Shown here piece after piece: positions 24,577-33,425 of a DNA stretch of 64,000 nt. The DNA is from Candidatus Babelota bacterium. Its GTDB lineage: Bacteria; Babelota; Babeliae; Babelales; Vermiphilaceae. The stretch covers positions 56,339 to 120,338 of the forward strand of contig JAHDWT010000003.1 in the NCBI GenBank assembly GCA_023382795.1, read 5' to 3'. The position numbers were made by a program, and so were the translations under genes. The notes under the pieces are model-generated. The model was not told the origin of the DNA. It did not search any database and worked only from the letters and a program-made list of their open reading frames with translations. Every line of letters begins with the position of its first letter. The first letter of the stretch is position 1.

Positions 24577-24870
24577 ATGTCAAAAGGTAAAAACGTTAAA
24601 TTAAAAATGAGCGCACGCCTAGCCAAAAAAAGACTACGTAGACACGCTCAAGGTGGTGCAAAACATTGCCGCTTTACCAACAACCCTGAAATGGTATCAT
24701 TTATTGATTACAAAAACGCAACTTTTCTTCGATCATTTTTGACTGAACGCGGTAAGATATTGCCTGCACGCATCTCAGGTAACTGCAGTAAATATCAACG
24801 TATACTTGCGCGTGAAATTCGTAAAGCTCGTACCATGGGACTGCTACCTTACTGCGCCCCTCACATATAA
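24577..24870 (+). CDS. rpsR: 30S ribosomal protein S18
   Basis: 97 residues. The S18 core is clear: [52 protein letters not shown] basic N-terminal extension carries two Cys-containing stretches (KHCRF). S18 sits with S6 on the platform of the small subunit. TAAGGAATAAGGT precedes the ATG. A terminator follows the gene. Confidence 0.95.
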   Translation: MSKGKNVKLKMSARLAKKRLRRHAQGGAKHCRFTNNPEMVSFIDYKNATFLRSFLTERGKILPARISGNCSKYQRILAREIRKARTMGLLPYCAPHI

Positions 24871-24908
24871 GCGATTAACGTTGCTATGAATTCGTAGAAA
24901 ACAACTTG

Positions 24909-24935
24909 TGCCCATGCATCATATACGCATGGGCA
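24909..24935 (+). terminator. Intrinsic terminator of the rpsF-rpsR operon
   Basis: TGCCCATGC (24909-24917) pairs with GCATGGGCA (24927-24935), loop 9 bases, followed closely by TTTTT at about 24940. It lies 38 bases after the rpsR stop. Confidence 0.8.
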
Positions 24936-25120
24936 TCGATTTTTGTGGGAGGTTTGCAACATTATTCATTGAATTGAGGAATACCAAATACGCCATTATA
25001 AAATTAGAAATACATAAATCTGGATACTTTCTCATTTAATCGCACATCATACAACAATTGCACTATTACAGGGTAACTATAGTTTGAATCATTTTATAAA
25101 ATAATTACAAAAGTAAATCG

Positions 25121-26929
25121 ATGGAAAACAAACAATCAAAATTAAGAAACATAGCTATTATTGCTCACGTTGACCACGGCAAAACAACCCTCGTTGATCA
25201 ACTGTTGCGCCAATCAGGAACACTCAAGGGTGACGAAGTTGAGCGCGTCATGGATTCAAATGCGCTTGAACGAGAACGTGGTATCACTATTTTGGCAAAA
25301 AATACTGGAATTCGCTGGCATGAGTTCGCTATCAACATAGTCGACACTCCAGGACACGCAGATTTTGGTGGCGAAGTTGAACGAACCCTGCAAATGGTTG
25401 AAGGCTTCTTGTTGCTTGTTGATGCAGCAGAAGGCGTATTACCAGGAACTCGTTTTGTGCTCCAAAAAGCACTTCAACTCGGCCTTAAGCCTATTGTGCT
25501 CATCAATAAAATTGATCGTAAAGACGCGACTATTGAAGTTGTCGAATCATCAATACATGATTTGTTCTTGGATCTAGCTCATGACGAATCCCAGCTTGAA
25601 TTTCCATTATTGTATGGATCTGGTCGATCAGGATTTGCTACCACCGATCTAAGTGTGCAATCTCATGATATGACTCCGCTCTTTCAGGCAATCGTCGATC
25701 ATATTCCCGCACCAAAATCTAAAAAATCTGGATTACAACTTCTTGTGACAAGTCTTGATCACTCAGATTTCTTAGGGCCTATAGCAATTGGCCGTATTTT
25801 CAGCGGCTCCATGAAGCTTGGACAACAGGTAACATGCTGTAAGGACACAACAATCAGCTCGCCACTTAAAATTACCAAAATTTTCAAATTTCTTGGCTTA
25901 CACAAATACGAAGTTGATGAAGCTTGTTATGGTGATATCGTCGCAGTCACGGGATTTGATGCGCCGCCAACTATTGGCACAACACTCTGCGAAGTTGGCA
26001 ATCCATTACCACATGCATATGTAAAAATTGATGAGCCAACATTGGCAATCTATTTTTCAGTAAACAACTCACCATTCAATGGTAGGGATGGTAAATTGTT
26101 AACTTCTCGCCAAATTAAAGATCGTCTGGAAAAAGAGCTACGTACCAATGTCGCGCTACGCGTAGAGCCAACCGACTCGCCAGATTCATTTAAAGTATCT
26201 GGAAGAGGACAGCTCCATCTTGGTGTACTTGTTGAAACCATGCGTCGTGAAGGATTCGAACTTCAACTCTCTGCCCCTGAAGTAATTTACAAAAACATCG
26301 ATGGTGTACGAAACGAGCCAATCGAATTACTGATTTTGGATGTTGACGCAGAACATCAAGGGGTCATCATGGAATCTCTTGGGCGCAGAAAAGCCGAAAT
26401 GCTTAACATGGTCACCTATGACAATGGACGCGTACGCCTAGAATTTAAAGTTCCATCTCGAGGACTTATCGGCTTTAGAGGACAATTCTTAACTGATACT
26501 CGCGGTACTGGGGTAGCAAGCTATAGTTTTTATGGATATGAACCATACAAGGGAGAAATTCCTACCCGTACAAAGGGCGCAATGGTTTCTATGGAAAACG
26601 GCGTAGTCACTGCACATGCCCTTGATAATCTCCAAGAACGTGGCGTGCTTTTTGTGAATCCAGGCGATGAGGTCTACGAGGGAATGATTATCGGTGAAAA
26701 TAGTCGCGATAATGATATGGATGTTAATCCTTGCAAAGCAAAAAAACTTACCAATATGCGTGCTTCTGGCAGTGATGACGCCGTAAAACTAGCCCCACCA
26801 CGCATTATGGATCTTGAAGTGTGCATGGAATGGATTCGTCCTGATGAGTTAATTGAAGTGACACCAAATCACATACGACTACGTAAAAAATATCTCAAAG
26901 CTTTTGAAAGAAAACGCTTTGGTGAATAA
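25121..26929 (+). CDS. typA: Translational GTPase TypA/BipA
   Basis: 602 residues. It has G1 AHVDHGKTTLVDQLL, G2 RERGITI, G3 DTPGHADFGGEVER and G4 NKIDRKDA, then EF-G-like domains and the BipA-specific C-terminal domain (GRGQLHLGVLVETMRREGFEL, PSRGLIGFRGQFLTDTRG). TypA is a ribosome-binding GTPase that aids 50S assembly and stress or cold growth. No Shine-Dalgarno sequence is evident before the ATG at 25121. The 250-base region upstream shows no further gene. Confidence 0.96.
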   Translation: MENKQSKLRNIAIIAHVDHGKTTLVDQLLRQSGTLKGDEVERVMDSNALERERGITILAKNTGIRWHEFAINIVDTPGHADFGGEVERTLQMVEGFLLLVDAAEGVLPGTRFVLQKALQLGLKPIVLINKIDRKDATIEVVESSIHDLFLDLAHDESQLEFPLLYGSGRSGFATTDLSVQSHDMTPLFQAIVDHIPAPKSKKSGLQLLVTSLDHSDFLGPIAIGRIFSGSMKLGQQVTCCKDTTISSPLKITKIFKFLGLHKYEVDEACYGDIVAVTGFDAPPTIGTTLCEVGNPLPHAYVKIDEPTLAIYFSVNNSPFNGRDGKLLTSRQIKDRLEKELRTNVALRVEPTDSPDSFKVSGRGQLHLGVLVETMRREGFELQLSAPEVIYKNIDGVRNEPIELLILDVDAEHQGVIMESLGRRKAEMLNMVTYDNGRVRLEFKVPSRGLIGFRGQFLTDTRGTGVASYSFYGYEPYKGEIPTRTKGAMVSMENGVVTAHALDNLQERGVLFVNPGDEVYEGMIIGENSRDNDMDVNPCKAKKLTNMRASGSDDAVKLAPPRIMDLEVCMEWIRPDELIEVTPNHIRLRKKYLKAFERKRFGE

Positions 26930-26936
26930 ACACGTG

Positions 26937-27683
26937 ATGCAGAACTATAAAATAATAGTCGCGTATGACGGCACGGATTATGCCGGATGGCAGGTGCAAC
27001 CCACTCGCCTGTCAGTGGCACAGCAACTGCAAAATACATTTTCAGAGGTCTTTCATAGACCTCTGATTTTATATGGAGTATCACGCACTGATGCAGGAGT
27101 ACACGCTCTGGGACAGGTTGCGGTATTTAGAACAGATCTCAAGATCGATCCTCAAATTATGTTGCAAGCATGGAATGCGCGACTTCCCCTTGCTATTACC
27201 ATACGTAGCATTGATGCCGTTGCTCCTGATTTCAATCCTCATGCACACGTCATGGAGAAAATATACCACTATCATTTTTTCACTACACGGCCACTGCCTT
27301 TTGTGCAACGCTATGGTTGGCATATTCATCCCCCTGTGAACCTAGAGCTATTACATGATTGTCTCCAGATATTTGTCGGAACGCATGATTTTAGATCATT
27401 TTGTACCGGCAACGAACATGAAAACACCATACGTACTATACACCGCATCGATCTATCCTGGGCGTCCGACTATCAGGCTTACCGCATCAGCGTTCATGGT
27501 CCAAAATTTCTGCGATACATGATACGCCGCATTGTTGGTGCATCGCTTCATGTTGCTTGCAAATCACACCTGTCACCAAGTATTCTTCTCAAAGCACTTG
27601 ATGAGAAGAATCCGGAGCAATTATTTCCCACTGCTCCAGCAAAGGGACTCATACTTTATCAAGTTATCTATCATAAGGAGTAA
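26937..27683 (+). CDS. truA: tRNA pseudouridine(38-40) synthase TruA
   Basis: 248 residues from the ATG at 26937, seven bases after the typA stop; the frame is open back into typA (TTG at 26904), but the TruA N-terminus KIIVAYDGTDYAGWQVQP starts right after this ATG. The catalytic Asp is in SRTDAGVHALGQVAVF. Later motifs FHARFSA-like (HAHVMEKIYHYHFF), FRSFC and RYMIRRIVG are present. It modifies positions 38-40 of the tRNA anticodon stem. It probably belongs to a typA-truA-GNAT operon. Confidence 0.94.
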   Translation: MQNYKIIVAYDGTDYAGWQVQPTRLSVAQQLQNTFSEVFHRPLILYGVSRTDAGVHALGQVAVFRTDLKIDPQIMLQAWNARLPLAITIRSIDAVAPDFNPHAHVMEKIYHYHFFTTRPLPFVQRYGWHIHPPVNLELLHDCLQIFVGTHDFRSFCTGNEHENTIRTIHRIDLSWASDYQAYRISVHGPKFLRYMIRRIVGASLHVACKSHLSPSILLKALDEKNPEQLFPTAPAKGLILYQVIYHKE

Positions 27684-27685
27684 TA

Positions 27686-28252
27686 ATGACTCTACTTGCA
27701 CAGCTTAAGCATCATCGTCGTACAACTATAGTATTCGGATGCATAGTCGCTTTTGGCATGTGGTTGTGGATTGCAGGATCAACTCAAACGATCGTCGATT
27801 TTGACTATACTCGCGATGCACAAGAGGTACATACACTTTTTCGGCAAAATTGGTATTGGCTTGTTGCTGCAACCCCTGAACAGTACGATGTTGATTTTAT
27901 TTTACGATATCGAGCACGTAAACACGCATTTGACAGTATAGGGGCTATCACACTCAAGGTTTTACGAGAGCAAGATACGTTCAAAGGATTTGTGGCCTAC
28001 TACAAAAAAAATCCTCAAACCGGGTTCATTCTCTTTCTATCAGTCAAAGATACCGCGCGCCGCAAGGGCTATGGAGAGAAACTTGCACGTTACGCCATTA
28101 AGGATTTATCGTCCCAAGGAGTCACCACTATAGAACTTGTCACGAGACCTAGTAATGAACGCGCGCTCAACCTATATCACAATAAATTAGGTTTTAAAGA
28201 AATACGCAGAGACCAAAATTTTGTATATCTTACGCTGAATGTAGAACGCTGA
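27686..28252 (+). CDS. Membrane-anchored GNAT acetyltransferase
   Basis: 188 residues. One N-terminal hydrophobic segment (about 14-31, TIVFGCIVAFGMWLWIAG) precedes a GNAT domain with the acetyl-CoA site TARRKGYGEKLARYAIKDL and the final NERALNLYHNKLGFKE. The start codon is 2 bases after the truA stop and AAGGAG lies at its end, so it is cotranscribed with truA. A membrane anchor on a GNAT protein is uncommon: either the catalytic domain faces the cytosol from the membrane, or it is exported, where acetyl-CoA should be lacking. The substrate is unknown. Confidence 0.75.
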   Translation: MTLLAQLKHHRRTTIVFGCIVAFGMWLWIAGSTQTIVDFDYTRDAQEVHTLFRQNWYWLVAATPEQYDVDFILRYRARKHAFDSIGAITLKVLREQDTFKGFVAYYKKNPQTGFILFLSVKDTARRKGYGEKLARYAIKDLSSQGVTTIELVTRPSNERALNLYHNKLGFKEIRRDQNFVYLTLNVER

Positions 28253-28263
28253 TCACACCAATA

Positions 28264-29793
28264 CTATTCATGCCTCATTAGAGCTGGTGGTGTTATCCCC
28301 ATCATGCGCAGTAGATAGGGAGCAATATCCGCCAAATCTTTAAGTGGTAACTGTTCATGGCTATCAAATAGCTGTTCATCAAGAAGAATGCATGGAACAG
28401 GGTTCGTGGTATGCGCTGTGTGCGGTTGATCAGTACTAGGATCCCACATCATTTCTGCATTGCCATGATCTGCAGTTACTAACATGGTTCCATGATAGCG
28501 CTTCACAGCTGCCTCATAGAGTATACCAAGTTGTTTATCAAGGCATTCAATCGCTTTAATAGTCGCTGGGATAGAACCCGAATGTCCCACCATATCTGCA
28601 TTAGCGTAATTAATCAGAAAAAAATCATAGCGCTCTTCCTGTAGCGCTTGCACAACAGAGCTCGTTGTACGTGGTGCCGACATGCAAGGATGTTCAACAT
28701 ATGTTTTCGCCTTAATGGATGGAATAAGCTCTCGATGTTCATGCGCAAGTACATCTTCCTTTTCCCCATTAAAAAAGTAGGTAATATGCGCATATTTTTC
28801 GGTTTCAGCAATCGTAAATATGCTCTTTCCATGAGCTGATAAGACTTCCTTTAACGTATCAACCACGGGAGACATCGTAAAAAGCACTTGGGTCGGCAAC
28901 GTTGTTGCATACAGAAATGGTGTTATAAAACAGGAAATCTTTGGCGGATTTACTTGTATAGCAAGCCTTTCAGGATGTACAAAACAGGTGGTCAACTGTC
29001 GCATACGATCCGCTCTAAAATTAATACTTAAAACGCCATCATCATCTGCTATGGCCGCTCCATTATGTAGCCGTGTTGGTGGAATAAACTCATCAGTAAT
29101 TCCTTGCGCATAGTAATACTCAAGAGCATCACGCCATGTGGCATATACTGATTCCCCACTTAAATCACCATGCCCCACAAGAGCATCAAAGCTTTTCATA
29201 GTGCGATCCCAATTATTGTCACGATCCATAGCGTAAAATCTGCCCTGTAGTGAGGCGATACTGCCATAACGTTCTTGGGCAATAATATCATCAAGCCTCT
29301 GCAAAAAATGTTGTGCAGACTGAGGAGCCACATCACGACCGTCAAGAAAGACGTGAATGTAAGTCCTTTTAATGCCATACTGTTTGGCAAGCTTGAGAAA
29401 GAAAAAAAGATGCTCGAGATAACTATGTACCCCGGCATCGGATAGCAACCCCATGATATGCAATGCCTTACCTTGTGCTGCAATACATTGCATCAATTCC
29501 TGCAATAAGGGTTTTCTGGCCAAGGTCCCACGAGCTATCGCCTCATTCATGATCGTTAGCGGCTGTTTAATGATCCTACCTGCCCCTATAGTTTCATGGC
29601 CAACCTCAGAATTACCAATAAAGCCTGGCGGTAACCCGACCGCCTTACCTGAAGCCGCTAGGTAGGTATGTGGATAATGCCTTAACCAGTAGTCAAAATG
29701 AGGTTTATTTGCGCAAGAAATCGCATTGGATGGGCCTGGATCGGCATGGCCAAAGCCATCAAGAATAACAAGCATACGTGGATGATAAGCCAT
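28264..29793 (-). CDS. gpmI: 2,3-bisphosphoglycerate-independent phosphoglycerate mutase
   Basis: About 509 residues. The second of two near ATGs (29793) is taken because AGAGGAA has better spacing there. Alkaline-phosphatase-fold metal motifs include LVILDGFGHAD, the phosphoserine site GNSEVGHETIGAGR and TADHGNAEMM, and the family's substrate domain inserts between. It interconverts 3- and 2-phosphoglycerate with two Mn2+ and no bisphosphoglycerate. Its presence suggests at least lower glycolysis is kept. Confidence 0.95.
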   Translation of the reverse strand: MAYHPRMLVILDGFGHADPGPSNAISCANKPHFDYWLRHYPHTYLAASGKAVGLPPGFIGNSEVGHETIGAGRIIKQPLTIMNEAIARGTLARKPLLQELMQCIAAQGKALHIMGLLSDAGVHSYLEHLFFFLKLAKQYGIKRTYIHVFLDGRDVAPQSAQHFLQRLDDIIAQERYGSIASLQGRFYAMDRDNNWDRTMKSFDALVGHGDLSGESVYATWRDALEYYYAQGITDEFIPPTRLHNGAAIADDDGVLSINFRADRMRQLTTCFVHPERLAIQVNPPKISCFITPFLYATTLPTQVLFTMSPVVDTLKEVLSAHGKSIFTIAETEKYAHITYFFNGEKEDVLAHEHRELIPSIKAKTYVEHPCMSAPRTTSSVVQALQEERYDFFLINYANADMVGHSGSIPATIKAIECLDKQLGILYEAAVKRYHGTMLVTADHGNAEMMWDPSTDQPHTAHTTNPVPCILLDEQLFDSHEQLPLKDLADIAPYLLRMMGITPPALMRHE

Positions 29794-29916
29794 ATACATT
29801 TCCTCTTTTTAACACCTAGAAAAACCACTTTATCTACCCTAATAACCAATCATTCTACAGGCTTACCAGTCAACTCATCGTTACTACAGGGAAGAATCGA
29901 TCACGAAAAATTCTCA

Positions 29917-29942
29917 TTGAAATTTTTAGAACTTTGTATAAT
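29917..29942 (+). promoter_or_regulatory. Putative promoter of the 30007 gene
   Basis: A perfect TATAAT at 29937-29942 preceded by TTTG; TTGAAA at 29917-29922 is only 14 bases upstream, so the -35 is uncertain. The start codon is 65 bases downstream with GTGGGG as ribosome site. Confidence 0.35.
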
Positions 29943-30006
29943 ATAGAAATTATATATTAATTTAGTTCTATTAATTCAATCTGTATAAACCAAGTGGGGT
30001 TATATC

Positions 30007-30540
30007 ATGAAAAACCATAGCATTGCAATTGCCTTACTCGTTGGATTCTGTAGTGTGACCGGAAAACCAGATCCTTCACAAGTCATAAGAGCAACAGCAC
30101 TTTTAAATCAGATAAATCCGCAGCCGTCTACCATAAATCAGACACCCGTTTCTCAAGCACCGCGATTTACCTCGGGATTTACCGATCTTACGAACCTTGC
30201 ACAAAACACGCATACTACGCGTTTTAGCATTCAAAATGGTGCAATAAACTTTCAGAATAATTCGGATGCTCGACAACCAGCAACGCCTGCAGTTGTTTCA
30301 AATCCACGTCAAAGGCGCATGGAGCCTGCAATTCTAAATCGGATTAGAGCAAATCTACTCGATCAATTTAATGAAGTCGCAGATAATAATAATCAATTAT
30401 CAGACGATGATTCATCAAGTGATGATGGGTGGGTTTATGAGGCAATAAACCAAGAAGGCAATCACTCCACACAATATATGCTCCAGATCAATGAGCCAAT
30501 ATGGGAAGAAGTAATAAGACAACATAATGAAAGAATATAA
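30007..30540 (+). CDS. Exported Asn/Gln-rich protein, paralogue of the next gene
   Basis: 177 residues. A signal peptide covers about 1-19 (IAIALLVGFCSVTG before KPD). The mature part is rich in Asn, Gln, Thr and Pro, then has RRMEPAILNRIRANLLDQFNEVAD (about 101-124) and an acidic Ser/Asp run. The motif NLLDQFNEVA has a counterpart NLLNSFENVA in the next gene, also after an RR, so the two are diverged paralogues. No known family. The low-complexity body and export fit a surface or host-directed protein; this is inference. Confidence 0.55.
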   Translation: MKNHSIAIALLVGFCSVTGKPDPSQVIRATALLNQINPQPSTINQTPVSQAPRFTSGFTDLTNLAQNTHTTRFSIQNGAINFQNNSDARQPATPAVVSNPRQRRMEPAILNRIRANLLDQFNEVADNNNQLSDDDSSSDDGWVYEAINQEGNHSTQYMLQINEPIWEEVIRQHNERI

Positions 30541-30553
30541 GATAGGAACACTC

Positions 30554-31066
30554 ATGGTTAACAAATATTTCGCAGCAGCTCTTCTTCTGCTCATATCTAC
30601 AGCAACGATAGTTAAAACATCAACATTATATCCAGAAGATTACCTAGAAACCTTAGAACCAGGTCAAGTGATAGACAACAATGTTTTCTTTCCAAACAAT
30701 GCGATAAATCTACCATTAGAAATTGAAGCACAGCCTAGGCCAGATAATGAGGGTTTCATACCAGCTTCTCTTATACAAGCTCTAGTTGTATCACAACCAA
30801 ATATAAATCAGGTTACCCAGCAACAAATAATCACTGATACCAGCAGCAACAATAGTTCTCATCATAGCTCATCACATACTCCTTCGCACACAAATACGGT
30901 GGTCACACCAACATCCCCTACGATGCCCAATGCACCGTTGACAAGAAGGGCTAGAACTACAATAACCGGTTCAGGTTTAGCGCGGCGAAATCTTCTCAAT
31001 AGTTTTGAAAATGTAGCAATAGAAGGTGTTCCTCTGCCTCCTGATACAACACGATCTCCAGAATAA
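30554..31066 (+). CDS. Exported low-complexity protein, paralogue of the 30007 gene
   Basis: 170 residues from the ATG at 30554, preceded by AGGAA; the longer frame to 30527 would put nine residues before a clean signal peptide (FAAALLLLISTATIVKTS). The middle is Ser/His/Thr-rich (NNSSHHSSSHTPSHTN), and near the end RRARTT ... RRNLLNSFENVA repeats the motif of the preceding gene. It starts 13 bases after the upstream stop, likely one transcript. Function unknown. Confidence 0.55.
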   Translation: MVNKYFAAALLLLISTATIVKTSTLYPEDYLETLEPGQVIDNNVFFPNNAINLPLEIEAQPRPDNEGFIPASLIQALVVSQPNINQVTQQQIITDTSSNNSSHHSSSHTPSHTNTVVTPTSPTMPNAPLTRRARTTITGSGLARRNLLNSFENVAIEGVPLPPDTTRSPE

Positions 31067-31085
31067 ATAAATTTGTCATTTGTAT

Positions 31086-31175
31086 AATCGCACCTTGTCT
31101 CCATTCCATGATTCAATCATTGTACTTCCTACGGTCAGATAATCATGAGATAGATATAGGGAGTGCGATTTTTTT
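31086..31175 (+). terminator. Possible terminator after the paralogue pair
   Basis: AATCGCAC (31086-31093) is complementary to GTGCGATT (31163-31170), which runs into TTTTTG. The 69-base loop is long for an intrinsic terminator, so this is tentative. Confidence 0.3.
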
Positions 31176-31197
31176 GTATCATAAAACAATCATTGTC

Positions 31198-31216
31198 AAC
31201 TTGGTTTTACCAAGTT
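31198..31216. promoter_or_regulatory. Perfect 8-bp palindrome upstream of the 31286 gene
   Basis: AACTTGGT, TTT, ACCAAGTT at 31198-31216. It overlaps a TTGTCA (31194-31199) and lies 70 bases before the next start codon, in an A/T-rich region. It could be an operator or an RNA hairpin. Confidence 0.3.
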
Positions 31217-31285
31217 ATGCTGCATATTTATAAAAATAATATTTTATGTCTCAAAATCTAGATCATCAATTGCCCGAGGATTGAT

Positions 31286-31645
31286 ATGATACGCAAACAC
31301 ATTATCTTGGCACTTGCACTCTGTGGAACTATGAATTCATTAATTTCTTATAATGATCCTGCGCAACATGCTACTCAGAACGCTATACACACTACACCAG
31401 TAGAATCATTTCAAGATTTTGATAATTATGAAGAAGATCTTGAACAAGCGATAGAAATGGGGCTTTTAAAACGTACCCTAGAAATTCGTGAATCCTCAAA
31501 AACCGAAATGTTAGTACGCAAGTTAGCCGCATCGCTATTCATGAAATATTTGGCTCTCAAAAATTACTTAAACAAAAGCTCTCATGTTCTTAAAAGTTTG
31601 TGGCAAAAGTTATGCCTCATGTTTATCCGACCATCAACTCACTGA
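31286..31645 (+). CDS. Small exported protein, unknown function
   Basis: 119 residues. A signal peptide covers about 1-20 (KHIILALALCGTMNSLISY). An acidic stretch (FDNYEEDLEQAIEMG) and a basic helical C-terminal half follow. CCGAGGA precedes the ATG. It ends 6 bases before rsmE, so the two may share a transcript, but no functional link is evident. Confidence 0.5.
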   Translation: MIRKHIILALALCGTMNSLISYNDPAQHATQNAIHTTPVESFQDFDNYEEDLEQAIEMGLLKRTLEIRESSKTEMLVRKLAASLFMKYLALKNYLNKSSHVLKSLWQKLCLMFIRPSTH

Positions 31646-31651
31646 TCTACC

Positions 31652-32392
31652 ATGCAACATGAATTTGCATTTTTTATCCAAACTCTGTCCTCGCTCATCG
31701 CAGGATTATCAATCGGCGATACGATAACCATCACCGACCAAGACTTGGTACATCGCATCGTGCATGTAGTACGCATTGAGCAAGGGCAACGATGTGTCCT
31801 CTTCGATCGTGACATCTATATTAAAGTTTCACTAGAAGCACTCCAAGGGAAAAAGGCGGGAAGATTTATCATACTAACCCGTGAAGATACCATACAACTC
31901 ACGCCAGCTATAACAGCTTTAATACCTATTTTGAGGCGAGAGGCCTTTGAACTTGTATGCTATAATCTTGCTGAACTTGGCATAACCACCATTCAACCTC
32001 TCATTACGCGCAAAATTCAACGCTCATGGGGAGGAACTAAAGAAGCAGAGCGTCTTAAAAAAATCATTGTTGCCGCAGCAGAACAGTCCAAACATTTTAA
32101 ATTTCCACTGGTAAATTACCCGATTACTCTAGAAGCTATACCGACTGCCAATTTTGACGCCCTACTCTATGCAGATCCACAAGGAGAACCACTCTGGCAA
32201 ATAGTGCAAACTTTACGGGTACGCAGACCAAATCATCTTGCTTTTATGATCGGACCGGAAGGCGATCTAACACAGGAAGAAAAAAATTATATTACGCAAC
32301 AGGGGTTCATTTTTTGTGCACTTACGCAGACCGTGCTGCGCTCCCATCAAGCCGCAACGCTCTTGGCCGGTTGTATGCGCTCACTTTTATAA
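31652..32392 (+). CDS. rsmE: 16S rRNA m3U1498 methyltransferase RsmE
   Basis: 246 residues. A PUA-like N-terminal domain (HIVHVVRIEQGQRCVLFDRD) is followed by a SPOUT knotted methyltransferase domain with EAFELVCYNLAELG, AAEQSKHFKFP, FMIGPEGDLTQEEKNYI and the final VLRSHQAATLLA (usual form LRxETAA). It methylates N3 of U1498 in 16S rRNA. In this copy the usual Glu of the LRxETA motif is His. Overall length matches the family. Confidence 0.9.
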   Translation: MQHEFAFFIQTLSSLIAGLSIGDTITITDQDLVHRIVHVVRIEQGQRCVLFDRDIYIKVSLEALQGKKAGRFIILTREDTIQLTPAITALIPILRREAFELVCYNLAELGITTIQPLITRKIQRSWGGTKEAERLKKIIVAAAEQSKHFKFPLVNYPITLEAIPTANFDALLYADPQGEPLWQIVQTLRVRRPNHLAFMIGPEGDLTQEEKNYITQQGFIFCALTQTVLRSHQAATLLAGCMRSLL

Positions 32393-32398
32393 CCCTAT

Positions 32399-33331
32399 TT
32401 AATCCTTGGCCCCATGCGTGCGCAAAAGTGATTCGAGTTCTGTATGCTGCAGAGAACGGGCTAGTTGAAGTGCGGTGCCTTTTTCTGAACTTGGCATAAG
32501 ATTAACATCTGCGCCCTCTTTTAATAGAGCTTGCACCAATGCGCGATTATTATTTTTTACCGCATAAAGCAAGGGCGTGTTACCAAGATTATCAATCGCA
32601 TTGACATCTGCCCCCTGTTTTTTCAACCATGCAATCACTTTGCCCGCGCTTCGTGGCAATTGTGCTGCATACGTCAGGAGTGCTGTCGCCTGTTGTTTTG
32701 AAAATAAATCATGAGCCACAGGCATAGCACGCAACAGCTCATCTTCATCTTTCTCAACTATGCGACGTAGAGCATTCTGGATAAAATCTCCCATGAGTTC
32801 TCTTGCAGGCCGCTTACCAGATGTACCGGAAACATAAAATCGGCTAGCCCATTCCCACAACTTCGGCAAAAGGCCCGCGTAACCATGATATGCAATAACA
32901 TAACCAAATGGTTCTTCATCGGACTTATTCTGATAATATACGGGATCGAAAAGCAGCAGTTCAAAAAATTTTCCCTGCGCTTCTTGGTCTTTTTTATAAT
33001 GATCCGCTAATGCAGCTACCAACTGTAACTCGTCTTCGCGCAGCAGGTCATGGCCTTGTTCTTCGATAATAATGCGCGCTCGCTTCAACGCCTCACGTGC
33101 TGGTAACGAAATCAAAAGATCAACAATGCGATCAACACTTCGAGACTGAAGAAAAGGTTGAATATAATCTAGAAATTTTTCTGGTTGGATAAGGGCAATG
33201 GCAGAGTTTTTACCCGCAGAATTAATCTTTGCTGTTTGAGCTCCGTTGCTGTGAACAAATCCGATGCACCAACTTAACAACACTAGAATGCCAAGCATCC
33301 ACAATATCTCATTGCGCACTCTCTTCATCAC
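32399..33331 (-). CDS. Exported or membrane-anchored ankyrin-repeat protein
   Basis: 310 residues. One hydrophobic N-terminal segment (about 7-27, EILWMLGILVLLSWCIGFVHS) works as signal or anchor. A helical middle domain is followed by at least two ankyrin repeats at the end (DNLGNTPLLYAVKNNNRALVQALLKEGADVN and the next copy GTALQLARSLQHTELESLLRTHGA). Ankyrin repeats bind proteins, and secreted ones are common host-interaction proteins in intracellular bacteria. It converges on rsmE with a 6-base gap. Confidence 0.8.
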   Translation of the reverse strand: MMKRVRNEILWMLGILVLLSWCIGFVHSNGAQTAKINSAGKNSAIALIQPEKFLDYIQPFLQSRSVDRIVDLLISLPAREALKRARIIIEEQGHDLLREDELQLVAALADHYKKDQEAQGKFFELLLFDPVYYQNKSDEEPFGYVIAYHGYAGLLPKLWEWASRFYVSGTSGKRPARELMGDFIQNALRRIVEKDEDELLRAMPVAHDLFSKQQATALLTYAAQLPRSAGKVIAWLKKQGADVNAIDNLGNTPLLYAVKNNNRALVQALLKEGADVNLMPSSEKGTALQLARSLQHTELESLLRTHGAKD

Positions 33332-33425
33332 GCATTCCTCAATTTTATAGGTATACTATCCATCTTGAGGTCTTTCCCTTAAGACTTTACCAAAAAGCAC
33401 AACTAAAAGTAAATACGGAGAATCT

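Noticed and set aside
25022..25120. Promoter before typA
   Set aside because: TTGCAC with TATAGT has only a 14-base spacer and TTGAAT with TATAAA is even closer; nothing convincing could be assigned.
32399..33331. Sel1 or TPR protein
   Set aside because: The C-terminal repeats have the ankyrin G-x-TPLxxA pattern and 33-residue spacing, so ankyrin is the better call.
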